From the NCBI GenBank assembly GCA_001600175.1, contig BCJC01000001.1, positions 4,449,652-4,513,651 on the forward strand: a stretch of DNA of 64,000 nucleotides. The letters run 5' to 3'. The DNA comes from Erythrobasidium yunnanense. Lineage: Eukaryota; Basidiomycota; Cystobasidiomycetes; Erythrobasidiales; Erythrobasidiaceae. The position numbers were made by a program, and so were the translations under genes. Position 1 is the first letter of the stretch. The number at the start of each line of letters is the position of its first letter. The notes below the pieces were generated by a model. That model ran no database searches. It saw only the letters and a list, made by a program, of their open reading frames with translations, and was not told where the DNA came from. Positions 21,216 to 31,729 of this stretch are shown here, one piece after another.

Positions 21216-23686
21216 CTAGATGCGACGGGCGTGCGTCTGTTGATGTGGAGGATACATATTGACAGGGCCACCCAGCATCTGCCCGATGGTAACGCTCTGC
21301 CCAGGAGGCATTCCGGGTACGCCCATACTCATCTGACAGTCTTTGTGACCCAGAAGAATAGCTCGGAGCTGTGTCGCTTCCTCTCGAATCTGAGCGGCTG
21401 TCTGTTGTAGAGTTTCATTCTCCTGCGTGAGTATTTCGACTTTGTGCTGTAACTCGTTCAGCCATTGCTTCTTTCGCTGCCGGCATTTCAGAGCAGCTAG
21501 TGAGTAAAAGCAGATATCAGTAGATACTCTAGCCTGATCAAGCTGATGCAAGAATCGTACCTTGTCTATTCCTCTCCAAGAAATTCTTGCGTTTCTCCTC
21601 CTCCGTTTCAAACTGCTGCTTCGGCCCACGCCCTGGCTTTATTTGTTTACTAGTAGAGAGTTTCTGGCTACCATCACCGTCGTCTCCGTCTTCTCCGTCG
21701 TCCTCGTCATACTCCAGCTTGATTTTAGCCGATTCGGAACGGCGTTGCGAGCTGCCTGCATTGGAGTAGGTATCTTCCTCGAGGAGCAGAGCAGACTCCT
21801 GACGAGTATCGTCACCTACGCTTCCCATCATTTGCGAGTCATCGAAAGTATCCTCGGGCGGTGTGTCTTCGTCCACAATCGGCTGATTGGCAGCAGCTGC
21901 TCTTCGCGTAGTTCGCTTCGGCTTCTTCGCTTCAGACTGGTTCCGCTTCGTAGCTGGTGCTTTTCGCTTCTGGCCGGAGGTACTCGCTGCAGAAGCATTT
22001 GTGGTAACTTGCGCAATATTCTGCTGATTTCTAGCCCTCGTTCTCTTGCTGCCGCTGCCGAGCGCCGTTACATCCTGATCAATACCTACATGACCAGGTA
22101 GAGCGAGGTTCGCAGATGTAGCGACATTGAGGGTGGTTGGCGCGATTGCATGGTGGCCAGCGGGGACAGGTCCGGCTACATTGTTAGGCCGTGGCGTAGC
22201 AAGTCCTGAAAGTCCTGCTGCAGCTGCTAGAATAGCATCGTCTGCATTGACTTCCAGACCGACGTCTGCTGGCGGAACCTGATTTTGTAAACTGTTGAAA
22301 GGGTTATTTGCGGGCTTGTGTGTCATACTGCCATCGCTATTACCATGTCCATGTGCTTGAGAAAGCAAGTATAGTGGATTTGGGTTGTTCGGACCACCCG
22401 CAGGCCCTGTCTGAGAAGGCAAAGGCCGCGGCGCGTTCTGCTGGAGAAGCTGGGGGCCAAGGTCGACGAAGCCACCAGACGGGTTGCCCATAAAGGACGC
22501 GGGCTGGCTTTGGACAGCATTCCTGTACATGTGATGGGGTGGCAGCGGCTTGGGTACAGCCTGAGCGTGCGAGAAAGAAGGTTGAAGATGCGGTATATGC
22601 TGATTACGAGGTGGAGAATAGGAAGAATTGTTGTGATTGTTGCTGATGTTGTTAGCATTGCTCGATGAGCTAGATCCACGGCTGCCATCACTGTTGTAGT
22701 GTGTTGCGCCTGGATGAGAAGCCTGATGGCGGCGTCCATCGTAGGATTGGCTGACGTTCTCAATATTGTCTGCGATGCGCTCGTCCATCTTGGGAATACC
22801 AGGAAGTCCAGGTGTGGAATTTGTCATCATGGCAAACAGAGCCTGCGTAGCGGGAGAGTGAGGAGCATAGTTGGAGATCCCGTTTCCAGGCGTCAGACCT
22901 GTTCTAATAGTGGAGGGATCGAAGGCAGAGATGTTGCTGTTCCCGTATGCGGGTCCATTGAGCATGGAGGGCGATAGAGGGCCAGATCGAAGCGAGTCTG
23001 TCCCGCCAAGACCCCAGTCGAAAAAGTCGTTGGAGGGAGTCGACATGGTCCCGAAAGGGGGCAGTTTCGACCTGTTGACGGTGGTATGCTGATTAGATGA
23101 TGTCGAGAGGGCGGCGTGTCTATGTGCGTACTGGTGTCCTGGTAGTGGCATTGCTGCGCCATGCGATGATTTGGGCGATATCGATCTAGCTCGCCGGTTC
23201 ATCTGGACCATCTCGTACGGCGTCTTGCCAGAGAAGGATCGCTCGAACGGGTTTGGTTCTGAATCCAAGTGCTTTGCTGCAGGATTGTTGACTAGCCATG
23301 ACGGCGTAGGTCTGATGGGCGGATCAGAGAGTGCTCTACTCCGGATGTCTGTATGTCGTCGTCGTCAGCTTCAGTGTTCAGCAAAGCAGACAGGCAGAGG
23401 GACAGATGGGATGATCGGGAAAGAACCTACTTTCATCGACCGGTTGGACATGAGGACTTTTCGCTTCGGTCTTGAGGTGCAGAGCCGACTTTGGTTGTTC
23501 ATCATCATCATCATCGTTATTCTGCTCCAGTCTGATAGGCTTCGGCTTGTTGGCCGACTGAGGTCTGGTCTTCAACCATGACGGGGTATCTGCAGCGCCG
23601 GCAAAGTAGAAGAAGTCGGGAGTCCCTAGCCCGCTCTTCAAGGTGTGAGGATGGTCAGTAGGCGAATCTGCATGGACAGCTGTCAT
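21216..23686 (-). CDS. Atf1/CREB-type bZIP transcription factor
   Basis: The bZIP runs EEEKRKNFLERNRQ, then after an intron (about 21500-21560) AALKCRQRKKQWLNELQ, then a leucine zipper with heptads (VEILTQENETLQQTAAQI). The NxxAAxxCR core is that of the ATF/CREB class, and the sequence is close to Atf1 orthologues of fission yeast and filamentous fungi. N-terminal pieces such as PDFFYFAGAADTPSWLK and EPNPFERSFSGKTPYEM fit the HRA-type region of Atf1, which is under stress MAP kinase control. Between lie long stretches rich in Asn, Ser, Gln and Pro and an acidic patch before the basic region. An intron near 23350-23425 separates exon 1. It sits inside the glycan neighbourhood, so a regulatory link is possible but unproven. 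Confidence 0.85.
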
Positions 23687-24338
23687 CTATTTTACGGGCG
23701 ATTATTCCCAATCTGAGTAAGCTTTTCTCTTCCTTGTTTGCGAACCTCATTTACCTTGCTGCAGCCTCAAGCACCATCCATCTACGATGTACCTTCTTGT
23801 ACCGTATGTTTTCCTTAGATGTACGGTATTCTGCTCCTCCTGTCTATCAATGACGACGACGTCACTTTTGAGGACGAAAGAGAAGGGCCGAAATTGCCGT
23901 GGCAAACACCTATATACTGACTTCATGAGAGCCGCAATTGCGAAGCGACTCGTTCTAACATACACCGACTATCTCACAAGACTGTCAGCAAGTCTGGGGG
24001 CTGCTCACCTTCCGTATCCTCTGCGGAAGGATGGGCAGTCTTCTAGCATTGTCGTCAGAACCTCTATGCTGGACCAGCTAGTTGAAAGGAAGGCACTCTC
24101 TAATCTAGTATAGCAAGCCTTCTTTGGACTCTGCTTATAAAAAGAAGAGCGTCGTGTTCTGGCCGGAATAGCCTGGTAGAGCCAAATGTTGCATCCAAGT
24201 CCAAAATCTGCGCCGCAAGCATTGCCTTATAGCAGGTTTCCGCGGCGCTCTGTTTGCCTTCTCCATTTAGATGAGCTTCCGCAGCCACTGCGCTCCTGCT
24301 TGACACGAAGCAAGGTAGGTAGCAACCAGCTATCCGTA
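23687..24338. promoter_or_regulatory. spacer: promoter of bZIP gene
   Basis: 652 bases between two minus-strand genes. It should hold the bZIP promoter. A 108-codon open frame on the plus strand (23787-24113) matches nothing and is probably chance. Confidence 0.45.
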
Positions 24339-25724
24339 TCACTCAGAAGAGCTGGAAGCAGATCTCAAATACTGCTTTGCCAGCTGATGCGCTTCTTCTG
24401 TTGAAGTAGCAACCTTGCCCAATTGACATTCGGATGTCCAGGAATGATAGTAATTGGACAGCTTGCCGATCCGATTATCAACGATGATGTGAGGGATACC
24501 TAGTAAGATGCTCAGGATATGTCCTGTAGAACTTGCCATGTCAGCCTACTGACAGCATACCACGAATGACCCGGCCGATTATCTCACCGTGAAGCCGATC
24601 GAGGATCACGAAGCGTCCTTGTCGCAGGTATTCTGCGCCTTTGACAAATCGTGCATACGCCAAACTGTCTATGTTGTGGGCCTTCTTGCCCAAGATTTTG
24701 TATTGCGAGTCGAACCAGTCGTCTTGCATACTTGTCAGGTTGGTACGCTCAGCCTCAAAGTCTGGCCAGCGCTCTCCTTCAATATCAGTCCGATGGAATA
24801 TGAGACTGTGAAAGACTGTCAGTTCCGGCCTTCGTTGCTGTCGTTCTGTCAAGGTATCTCACAGATCACGCTGAGGCTGAAACTTCGCATATATGTCTGG
24901 CCTCGATCCTATCATGAATGCAGCATCCGGAACACTGTATTAATGAAGTATCAGTGTTTCGTTCTGTTTTGGTCTTGCTCGACTTGTAGCACACGTACTA
25001 GCGGATATCAACTCCCAGTTTCCCGAAGCGACTACGAGCAAAAGTTTCGCTCGGCCTGTCACGAATGAACAGATGGAGGTTGGTATGGTCTGCAAGCATG
25101 GCTGCGACCAGCTCCACGTTCTTCTCCGAATCGAAATGGATAGATTGGGGGAAGAAGCGGATAGGAACATCGGGAAATGCTTCGACGACGCTAAATCGAG
25201 GTCGAAGTTCCCACATGTACAGATCGCCGAAATTACCACCCCCGTGTAGCAGAATCGCAATGTCTGGATAGAGCGACACGACATCTCGCAGATCTTCCTC
25301 GCGATAGGTCTGCCAGGATGCTTGATACACTGTCTCCTTTCCTAGAGCTGCCAGCAGAATCTTCTCCCCAACCCAGATTGCGGCATCACCCTTATTCTCG
25401 TGGTCGGGGTATCCAAGAAGAGCAACATGCCTATGGCCTTCTAGCGAGACTTCGTAGGCTGCTAGGAGAGCTTCTTGCTGGCGTTGTATGACTTTTTGAC
25501 ATCCATTGCTAGATCTGCGACTTTCGTGTCTCAGTGCGGTCCCGAGTCGTAGACGCGCCGTGCAAAGCCAGCAGGCGGTCGTTTCGCAGCAGAGGATGGG
25601 CCACTCACAAGACTAATTCATTCTTGAGCGAATGTGATGTGGTCGCCGGTCGTAACGCGTGCGTTGCAAGAAAAGCCAGTCCAAGAAGCACAGCCAGGAA
25701 AAGCACCGTCACTTGTTTCGGCAT
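24339..25724 (-). CDS. polysaccharide pyruvyl transferase-family protein
   Basis: Predicted to move pyruvate from phosphoenolpyruvate onto a sugar of a glycan as a ketal. The start MPKQVTVLFLAVLLGLAFLA at 25724 is a signal anchor, so the enzyme faces the Golgi lumen. Family marks follow in order: HVALLGYPDHENKGDAAIW, ILLHGGGNFGDLY, FPQSIHF, FIRDRPSE, DAAFMIG, and RLHGHILSILLGIPHIIVDN. The last is formed by splicing out an intron (GTGAGA..CTACAG) that interrupts RLHG. Fission yeast Pvg1 is a characterised fungal member that pyruvylates galactose on N-glycans, and bacterial relatives decorate exopolysaccharides. This gene is divergent from the GT8 gene and lies within the cluster. The frame seems intact with about five introns. 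Confidence 0.85.
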
Positions 25725-26201
25725 TCAGATCAGCCTGTGACGCCCGTAAGTTCATTGCAGGATGGGGTATGTACGTCGTGCAGAAGGATAGCGCAGTGCT
25801 TTTTGATTCTTCTTCTTATTGTCTTGCGATCTTTGGTGCCAGCTTCTTCTTTCAACGTTCCAAGACCATCTAAACGCGCAAGTCGCAAGCACTTACGGTC
25901 TACTGTTGTGTGTTGCAATTCGTCCAGATTCTATCATTGGCGTTGCTCGAGCGCTGACAGCGCGTTTCATTGCTGCAGCAGAGTACGCCGGAAAGAAACC
26001 CAAAGACGACATTTGCCAGAGAAAGGTTCGCCAGCAATTCATAGACTCTCGAGAGATCATCAGCTAACGTGCATTCGCCATGCACAAATTTTGCGAAACA
26101 GATCGGACCGGCAATATCCTTCTTACATGCTTTCCAAGAAATCTATAGCGCGACATATGCTCGTCAAGATCTAGTCCCACGCACTCCAGTACTCCTCGTC
26201 A
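25725..26201. promoter_or_regulatory. divergent promoter, pyruvyl transferase / GT8
   Basis: 477 bases between the start codons of two genes read in opposite directions, which suits co-expression. Open frames across it are in-frame extensions or chance. No distinct motif was recognised. Confidence 0.5.
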
Positions 26202-27378
26202 ATGTCAAGGCGTAGTCTCGCTCGCCCTGTCTTCGCGGCTGCTGTAACCCTCTTCCTCGTATGGTTTCTATGGCTGAAAGAACCACTCACATCGAAAGAG
26301 GCCATCGTTACGGTCGTAAGCTCTGGTATCTACCTACCAGGTTGATATAATGTCTTGCTTCCCTTAGATCGAACGGAAGGCTTACGTACTGTATGCAGGC
26401 GCGATTGTATTGGCATGGACCATACGCAAGCACACGCGAGCGCTAGATCTGATAGCGCTGGTACCCCAAGGCACTATGACGCCCACACAGCTTGAGATCC
26501 TGTCGAAAATTGGCTGGAAGACGCAAGAAGTGGAAACGATACCATTGCCTAGCTTGCAGCCAGGGGATCCGAGGTTCGAAGATATGCTCGACAAGCTGTA
26601 TGCCTTCGTTCGTCGTTTTCACAAACAGTATTCTGGAAGCTGCAGCTCTGTTAAATCCGTCTTTGCAGGGCATGGTCCAGTATAAGACTGTCGGTCTTAT
26701 AGATGCGGATGCCTACGTAACCGCGAGCTTAGATGAGGCCTTTGATCTTTTTAGAAGATCGAGTGTGCCGCTCGCGGCTTGCTTAGCGCGTAAGTAAAAC
26801 GTACGTTTTTCCCAGCCATTCACTGAGAGTTCGGTCTTTCGGCAGCGATCGCAGGCAGCCATAGTCACTCACATGACCATTTCTCTGGTCACTTCAATGG
26901 TGGCTTCATGCTTATCAAGCCCGACCTTCCAACCCATCAAGCTTTATTGACCCTGTCGTCTAACGCGTCCTACTATGACGTTTCTCTGGCGGAACAGGTC
27001 AATTCGCCTCATTGCAAGACTCTTGATTGTTCTGACATAGCATGGGTAATGCAGAATCTTCTGAATAGGTATTTTGAGGGACAATGGCTTGGGCTTCCGT
27101 CTCGCTACAATCTGCTCTATCGCTTCCGTGGCCGCCCGGACTACTGGGACAAGATACGGCCATCAGCGGCTATCGTTCACTTTGCTGGTCTGGAGAAACC
27201 GTGGCATGGCTGCAGACAAGATCGCTCGCTCTGCATTGCTATTCCTCCCGAGCTTCAAGCGTGGCAGAAGGAATTCACTGAGGCGTTCAAAGCTACCGAC
27301 CTTGCAAAAAGCGATTTCTACGGGGAAGAGGAGCAGCTCCACTTTGCAATCGACGAGCTCATTGGCCACGCCGTGTAG
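26202..27378 (+). CDS. GT8 glycogenin-like glycosyltransferase
   Basis: Exons 26202-26315, 26368-26607, 26669-26789 and 26846-27378 give 335 residues with the frame kept. The anchor is at residues ~9-25. GT8 marks are KLYAFGMVQYKTVGLIDAD, with the DxD in IDAD formed by joining exons 2 and 3; the acceptor-side block HFNGGFMLIKPDLPTH; and AIVHFAGLEKPW near the C-terminus, which holds the metal-binding histidine. GT8 enzymes use UDP-sugars with retention and include glycogenins, galactinol synthases and glucuronosyltransferases. A membrane-bound form points to polysaccharide or glycan synthesis rather than glycogen priming. The intron 2 donor (GTTCGT) is unusual and was chosen because it restores the KLYAF-GMVQY alignment. 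Confidence 0.82.
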
Positions 27379-28307
27379 AAGGAAGTGCATCGCCCATATA
27401 TGGGATGCAATTCTCGACACCGCAACTAATATCCGTACTATCGAAGGTCCCTCTGGCACATCCTGGTGTCGGAAGAGCACGCTATGTCGGCTGGATTCCC
27501 GCACCGATGCGTGACATGGCCAGCGGCTGACAGAGCCTAGTACAGACGTCGCAGGGAGTGAGCCTGGGTGTTCGCAACAGCTTCAGCGCGGACAAAGGGA
27601 CAAGAGATATTGCGTCCTTGTTTCGTTACGATATCTGCACCTGCCGTACCCGTGCTGCACTGAGGTAGAGAAGCTCACCACGAGTGCTGTGCTGGTGTAC
27701 TCTTATCGTCTAGAATGCCAATATGCGTGCTCCCCGGTCCGATTTGGCCAGCCGAAAGTCGTTTCAAAAGCCTGAGGTAGGAAGCTTGTCTGGCAAAAGG
27801 GCGAACAGGCTCTTCGTGTACGTGCATGAGCTGGCCGTCGTCTGTCGCTATGATGCGATGGAACGCGCCTTTGAATATCACCGGCTATACAAGTCGCGCT
27901 TGGAGGAACACGACAAAGGCTTTCTGATCGATATCGCTTGTACAGGAGACAACACGACAACCCTCAGTGTGAAGTTGCAGTAACTTATGTAGTAGCCACT
28001 CGTCCGAAAAGACGCGCGATCGCCTTCTGTACCTGCACGGCGAGGAATGTGTCGCTCCGCAGGGTTTTTTCAAGAAAAGGCTCGGATACTACCTGCTGCT
28101 GCTTGTTTGCCGTATTATTCTTTCCTACGACAGCACAACAACGCTCTTTACTATTCCACTGTTCATTACACACCACATCTCGACGTATCTTCCTTCATCT
28201 TATCCGGCGAAAGCTTTGCAGCTTTTACACGCCCAAAAGCCAGCGCAGGCTTTCTACAACGCGTTTTCCTGCTGCTTCTCCTTCTTTCTTGCGAGCTCAT
28301 CCTCAAC
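27379..28307. promoter_or_regulatory. spacer: promoter of copy B
   Basis: 929 bases between two plus-strand genes. It holds the 3' end of GT8 and the promoter of copy B. Open frames of 80-90 codons on both strands (27675-27983) match nothing. Only the last 30-40 bases resemble the region before copy A. Confidence 0.45.
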
Positions 28308-31300
28308 ATGAAGCATCTAGCAGCTTCCACTACGCGCAACTTGCGGTTCAGCCAAAGCCGGATTGGGATGCTCTTCTTCCTCGGTCTCTTGGTCCCGCTG
28401 TGGTGTTCAAGCGGCCTGATTTCCTCAGAAGTTCGCAACACTGCAGGAAGAGCAATTAAGCAAAAGGTTCTTACTGGTGCTCGCTTACTGCGCAAGCCAG
28501 AGCATTATTACGCGACAGAGCAACTCCAGCTCTCCCCACATCCTCGCGTGCAAGACCACATCCTTCATCCTCATCAGAATCCTGTATCCCTCTGGCGTCC
28601 TCGCAACCAGTTTTCCTCGGCACCCGTAGCTCTGTCGGACCAGCAGACTCCAGTCTTTGCTCTCGGCAGTATCGTTCTCAACCCGTCGCGCGACCTTATC
28701 AACTTGAGCTATCAAACACTGGCGCAGTCATCCCTGAAGCTTTGGCATTGGTTCGTTCTGGTGGATGAAGCGACTTCAGAGCCCGAGAGCTTTGCTATCC
28801 TCGAAGAGCTCGCCAAGCTCGATGCAAGAGTCAAAATACATCGCAAGCCTTCACGGAAATCCGCAGGATATTCAAAGACATTACGCAAATTGATGCTCAA
28901 GTCTGGAGCTCCCTATGGCGCATTTATCAATCCACCTGCGATGCTAGAGCATACGATACTCGAGAAGTCTGCCTGGGCTTTCGCATCAGTACCGATGTGG
29001 GATATTGTTGGTCATTACGAGGGAGGAGACATCCTGATGGGAGGTGTTCATTTCGGTGCGGCAAATCTGCTGGTGAGTTCACCGCTGCTACGCCAGAGCT
29101 GGCATCAACAGGCAGGTAGCTGAGGCTGATTCTGTCTTTGAAAAGGACAACACGATCCCTGACGCGACAGCCTTTCGCTTATCAAGTCTAGAAGCTACTG
29201 GATGTACTTTCGGTGACCGAGAGGGCCGGGTCGTACTTTGGGAGATGTGGCTCTGCTTGGCATCACACGGTCATTGGGGAGGGGTAAGTGCTGTGCTCAC
29301 TGCTCACGTCAATCGGGAGCTGACACCTTCGGTTTTGTAGACTATAGGCGAAGTCGGAAGCTGGTGAGTTTATCAGCCCTCTTGAGGCCGACCAACGATA
29401 CTGACCCGAAATGAGCAGGCCTCCAAGCGTCCCCGACAACGATACCGTTTCGGATGGAAATCCAAGTAAATTCCCCACTCTTGACGCAGGGTCTTGGCCA
29501 GACATCCATGTTCCACCTCATGCTGCTCTAGAGCCGATGACGTGGGAGCCACCCTTCCATAATCCGCTTCCTCACCCGATAGGCAAAAGCATCATGATCA
29601 TCCAAGGCTGGCTTCTGGTCGGCGGCTCGGAGATGGGCATGCTCGAAATCCTTCGGCACTTTGCTGAGCGCGGCTACCGTGTCACCATGGTCCTTACGCG
29701 CTTCAGATATCCTGAAGGCATGGCATTGTTCTCGCAAGTCTCCCAATACACCAACGACATCCATACGCTACCTGCTTTCCTACGCATGAGCGACTTCCCT
29801 CGTTACATCAAATACCTGATAGATTCGAGAGGGATCGAGTCTGTCTTGATGAGCAACTGTCAGCTTATCTACGAGATTCTGCCCTCGATGGTTGAACAAA
29901 CACCAGGAGTAGCTTGGATCGATTACGTGAGTTCCCGCGGCAGCTTTCCAAAGTTGCCAAGACTGACTGGAACCCTGTTCTGCACGGTCAAATACACCCT
30001 CTAGTTACATAATGAATCGTTCGATGGCTGGAAGACCGACGGCTTCCCTTCTTTCGCCCTTATCAATCAACGCTATCTTTCCCGGACCTTAACGTGCTCA
30101 AACTATCTTCGAGACTGGTTGATCGCTCGTGGCTATCCCGAGCAACGAGTCGGTGTCGCCAAGCTCGGTATCAATATTTCCCGCTTCGACCCTACACTTG
30201 AAGAAGAACGTCAAAACATCCAAGATACGGTCTTCAAGCTGCCCAAGACGACTCTGGCTCTGGTATCAAGTGCGCGTCTCGATACGCAAAAGCGGCCTCT
30301 GCTGGTACCGGATATCCTAGCCGAAGTCAACCGCCGCCTGGCAGAAGAGACCGCCAAAGGAAGCTCCTGCGACAGTTCAGAAGCAGTCATGTACATGATG
30401 GGAGATGGCGGACTAAAAGATGCCCTCAAGGAGCGCATAAGAATCACGGGGATGGAAAAGCACGTTCATCTGCTAGGGACAGTGGATAAGCCAGAGACTG
30501 TCCTGCGTGGAAGCGATGCTTTCCTCTTGCCTTCGGCAACGGAGGGCATCTCGCTTGCTGTAGCGGAAGCCATGGCTATGAACGTTCCCATTATAACTTC
30601 GTTTGCTGGCGGACTGCCTGAAGAGCTGGGCGATCTAGGCGAAGGGACAGCTGTAGCAGGGCGCCTCATTACACTCACAGGCAATCTCACGGAAGAAGTT
30701 CACGGGTATGCCGACGCTGTGATGGAGCTCGCATGCAACAAAGCAGTTCGCCAGACGTTAGGAGTCGCTGCCCGAGAACAAGTGGTCCAGACATTCGATC
30801 AAGACATGACGCTGCAGGCCTTCCCCTCCGAGTTTGAGATAGCCAAGAGGACACGCCCATACGATGAGCACAAGCTGGATGTACCCGTAAGTGCCCTTCA
30901 ATCGCAGCCGAGCAGGCATAGCCTTGGAACTGGGCTAATTTTGGGATTCCTTATTCAATCTCTAGAACCCTGCCGCTTACTCTGGTCTACAGACTATGGC
31001 GACAGAAGATCCCATCTTTGCACAATTAGCCCATACACAGAAGCAGCTCAGTCGCGTCAAGCTTACTGGTAAAGCTGGAGAGCTTCAGGACCGCTGTTTC
31101 CTAGACAGCCCTGCAGGCGAGAGATGGAAAGCCGCTGTACTGAATGAGACGATGTGCGACAAGGACACCTCGCACAACGAATGGCTCTTCAAGTCGGCGA
31201 AAGAGCAATGTGGAGCGTGGTGTCTCTTCGATCTGCACAGTCTCAAGGCAGACGTGTGGAAGTTCAACGGGAAATGCTTCACGTATCATGCCCACGATGC

Positions 31301-31605
31301 ACCGGGTGCTAGGGGATGTGCGAGCTGGTTCGAACATCGCCCGCTGATTTCATTTGTATAGCATAGGTTAAAAACAGCAGCAGTTATGTCAGGTGCAGTA
31401 TAGAGATTAATCGTCATAAGGGCCATACGTCGTTATTGTTGTTTGTAGCAATAGCTGTACATGCGCATCGCATCTTCACATATCATCGTCAAGGTCAGCA
31501 AGCCGCTACATAATTAGCATTACTTTCCTACCTGATAGGCTGGACCAGAAGCATGAATTGAAATACCCTGATAACGCTCTGCATGCTACATACGTCGCCT
31601 GAAGA
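28270..31605 (+). repeat. right arm of ~3.3 kb inverted gene duplication
   Basis: Inverted partner of 190-3500. Similarity starts just before the ATG at 28308, runs through the whole gene, and fades over about 240 bases of 3' flank, where substitutions and small gaps accumulate. No terminal repeats or target-site duplication were seen. Confidence 0.9.
28308..31361 (+). CDS. GT2-like/GT4 fusion glycosyltransferase, copy B
   Basis: Exons 28308-29072, 29116-29283, 29341-29363, 29419-29926, 30005-30886 and 30966-31361 have the same lengths as those of copy A (913 residues, intact). Domain order is the same: anchor 19-38, GT2-like region without DxD, GT4 domain with EX7E at about E668 and E676, and a six-cysteine tail. 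By eye fewer than about 25 residues differ from copy A (for example I19 for V, N/D in RDLINLSY, T/R in LGEGTAVAG). Most base changes in exon 5 near its start are silent, which points to purifying selection on both copies. The promoter is unlike that of copy A, so the two copies may be expressed under different conditions. Confidence 0.88.
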
Positions 31606-31729
31606 GATCTGCTCTGCTCGCCTACCTCCCTCTGGCCCAGTCTCTAGCATCAAGTAGCATCGTCCTGCGGTTCCATGGCAAGCTTTGGATTCGCATCAGC
31701 TGTTCCTACATCAAACAGTAGGTTAGATT
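31362..31729. other. spacer between copies B and C
   Basis: The first ~240 bases are the diverged 3' flank shared with copy A. The rest should hold the promoter of copy C. No gene was recognised. Confidence 0.5.

Noticed and set aside
23787-24113. 108-codon plus-strand open frame upstream of the bZIP gene
   Set aside because: No homology, and it sits in the expected promoter of the bZIP gene.
27675-27983. Small genes on either strand before copy B
   Set aside because: Open frames of under 90 codons overlap each other and match nothing; the stretch is the expected promoter.
190-31605. Inverted arms as terminal repeats of a giant transposon
   Set aside because: The arms are a complete ordinary gene with introns. 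No transposase, target-site duplication or terminal motif was seen, and the interior holds housekeeping genes.
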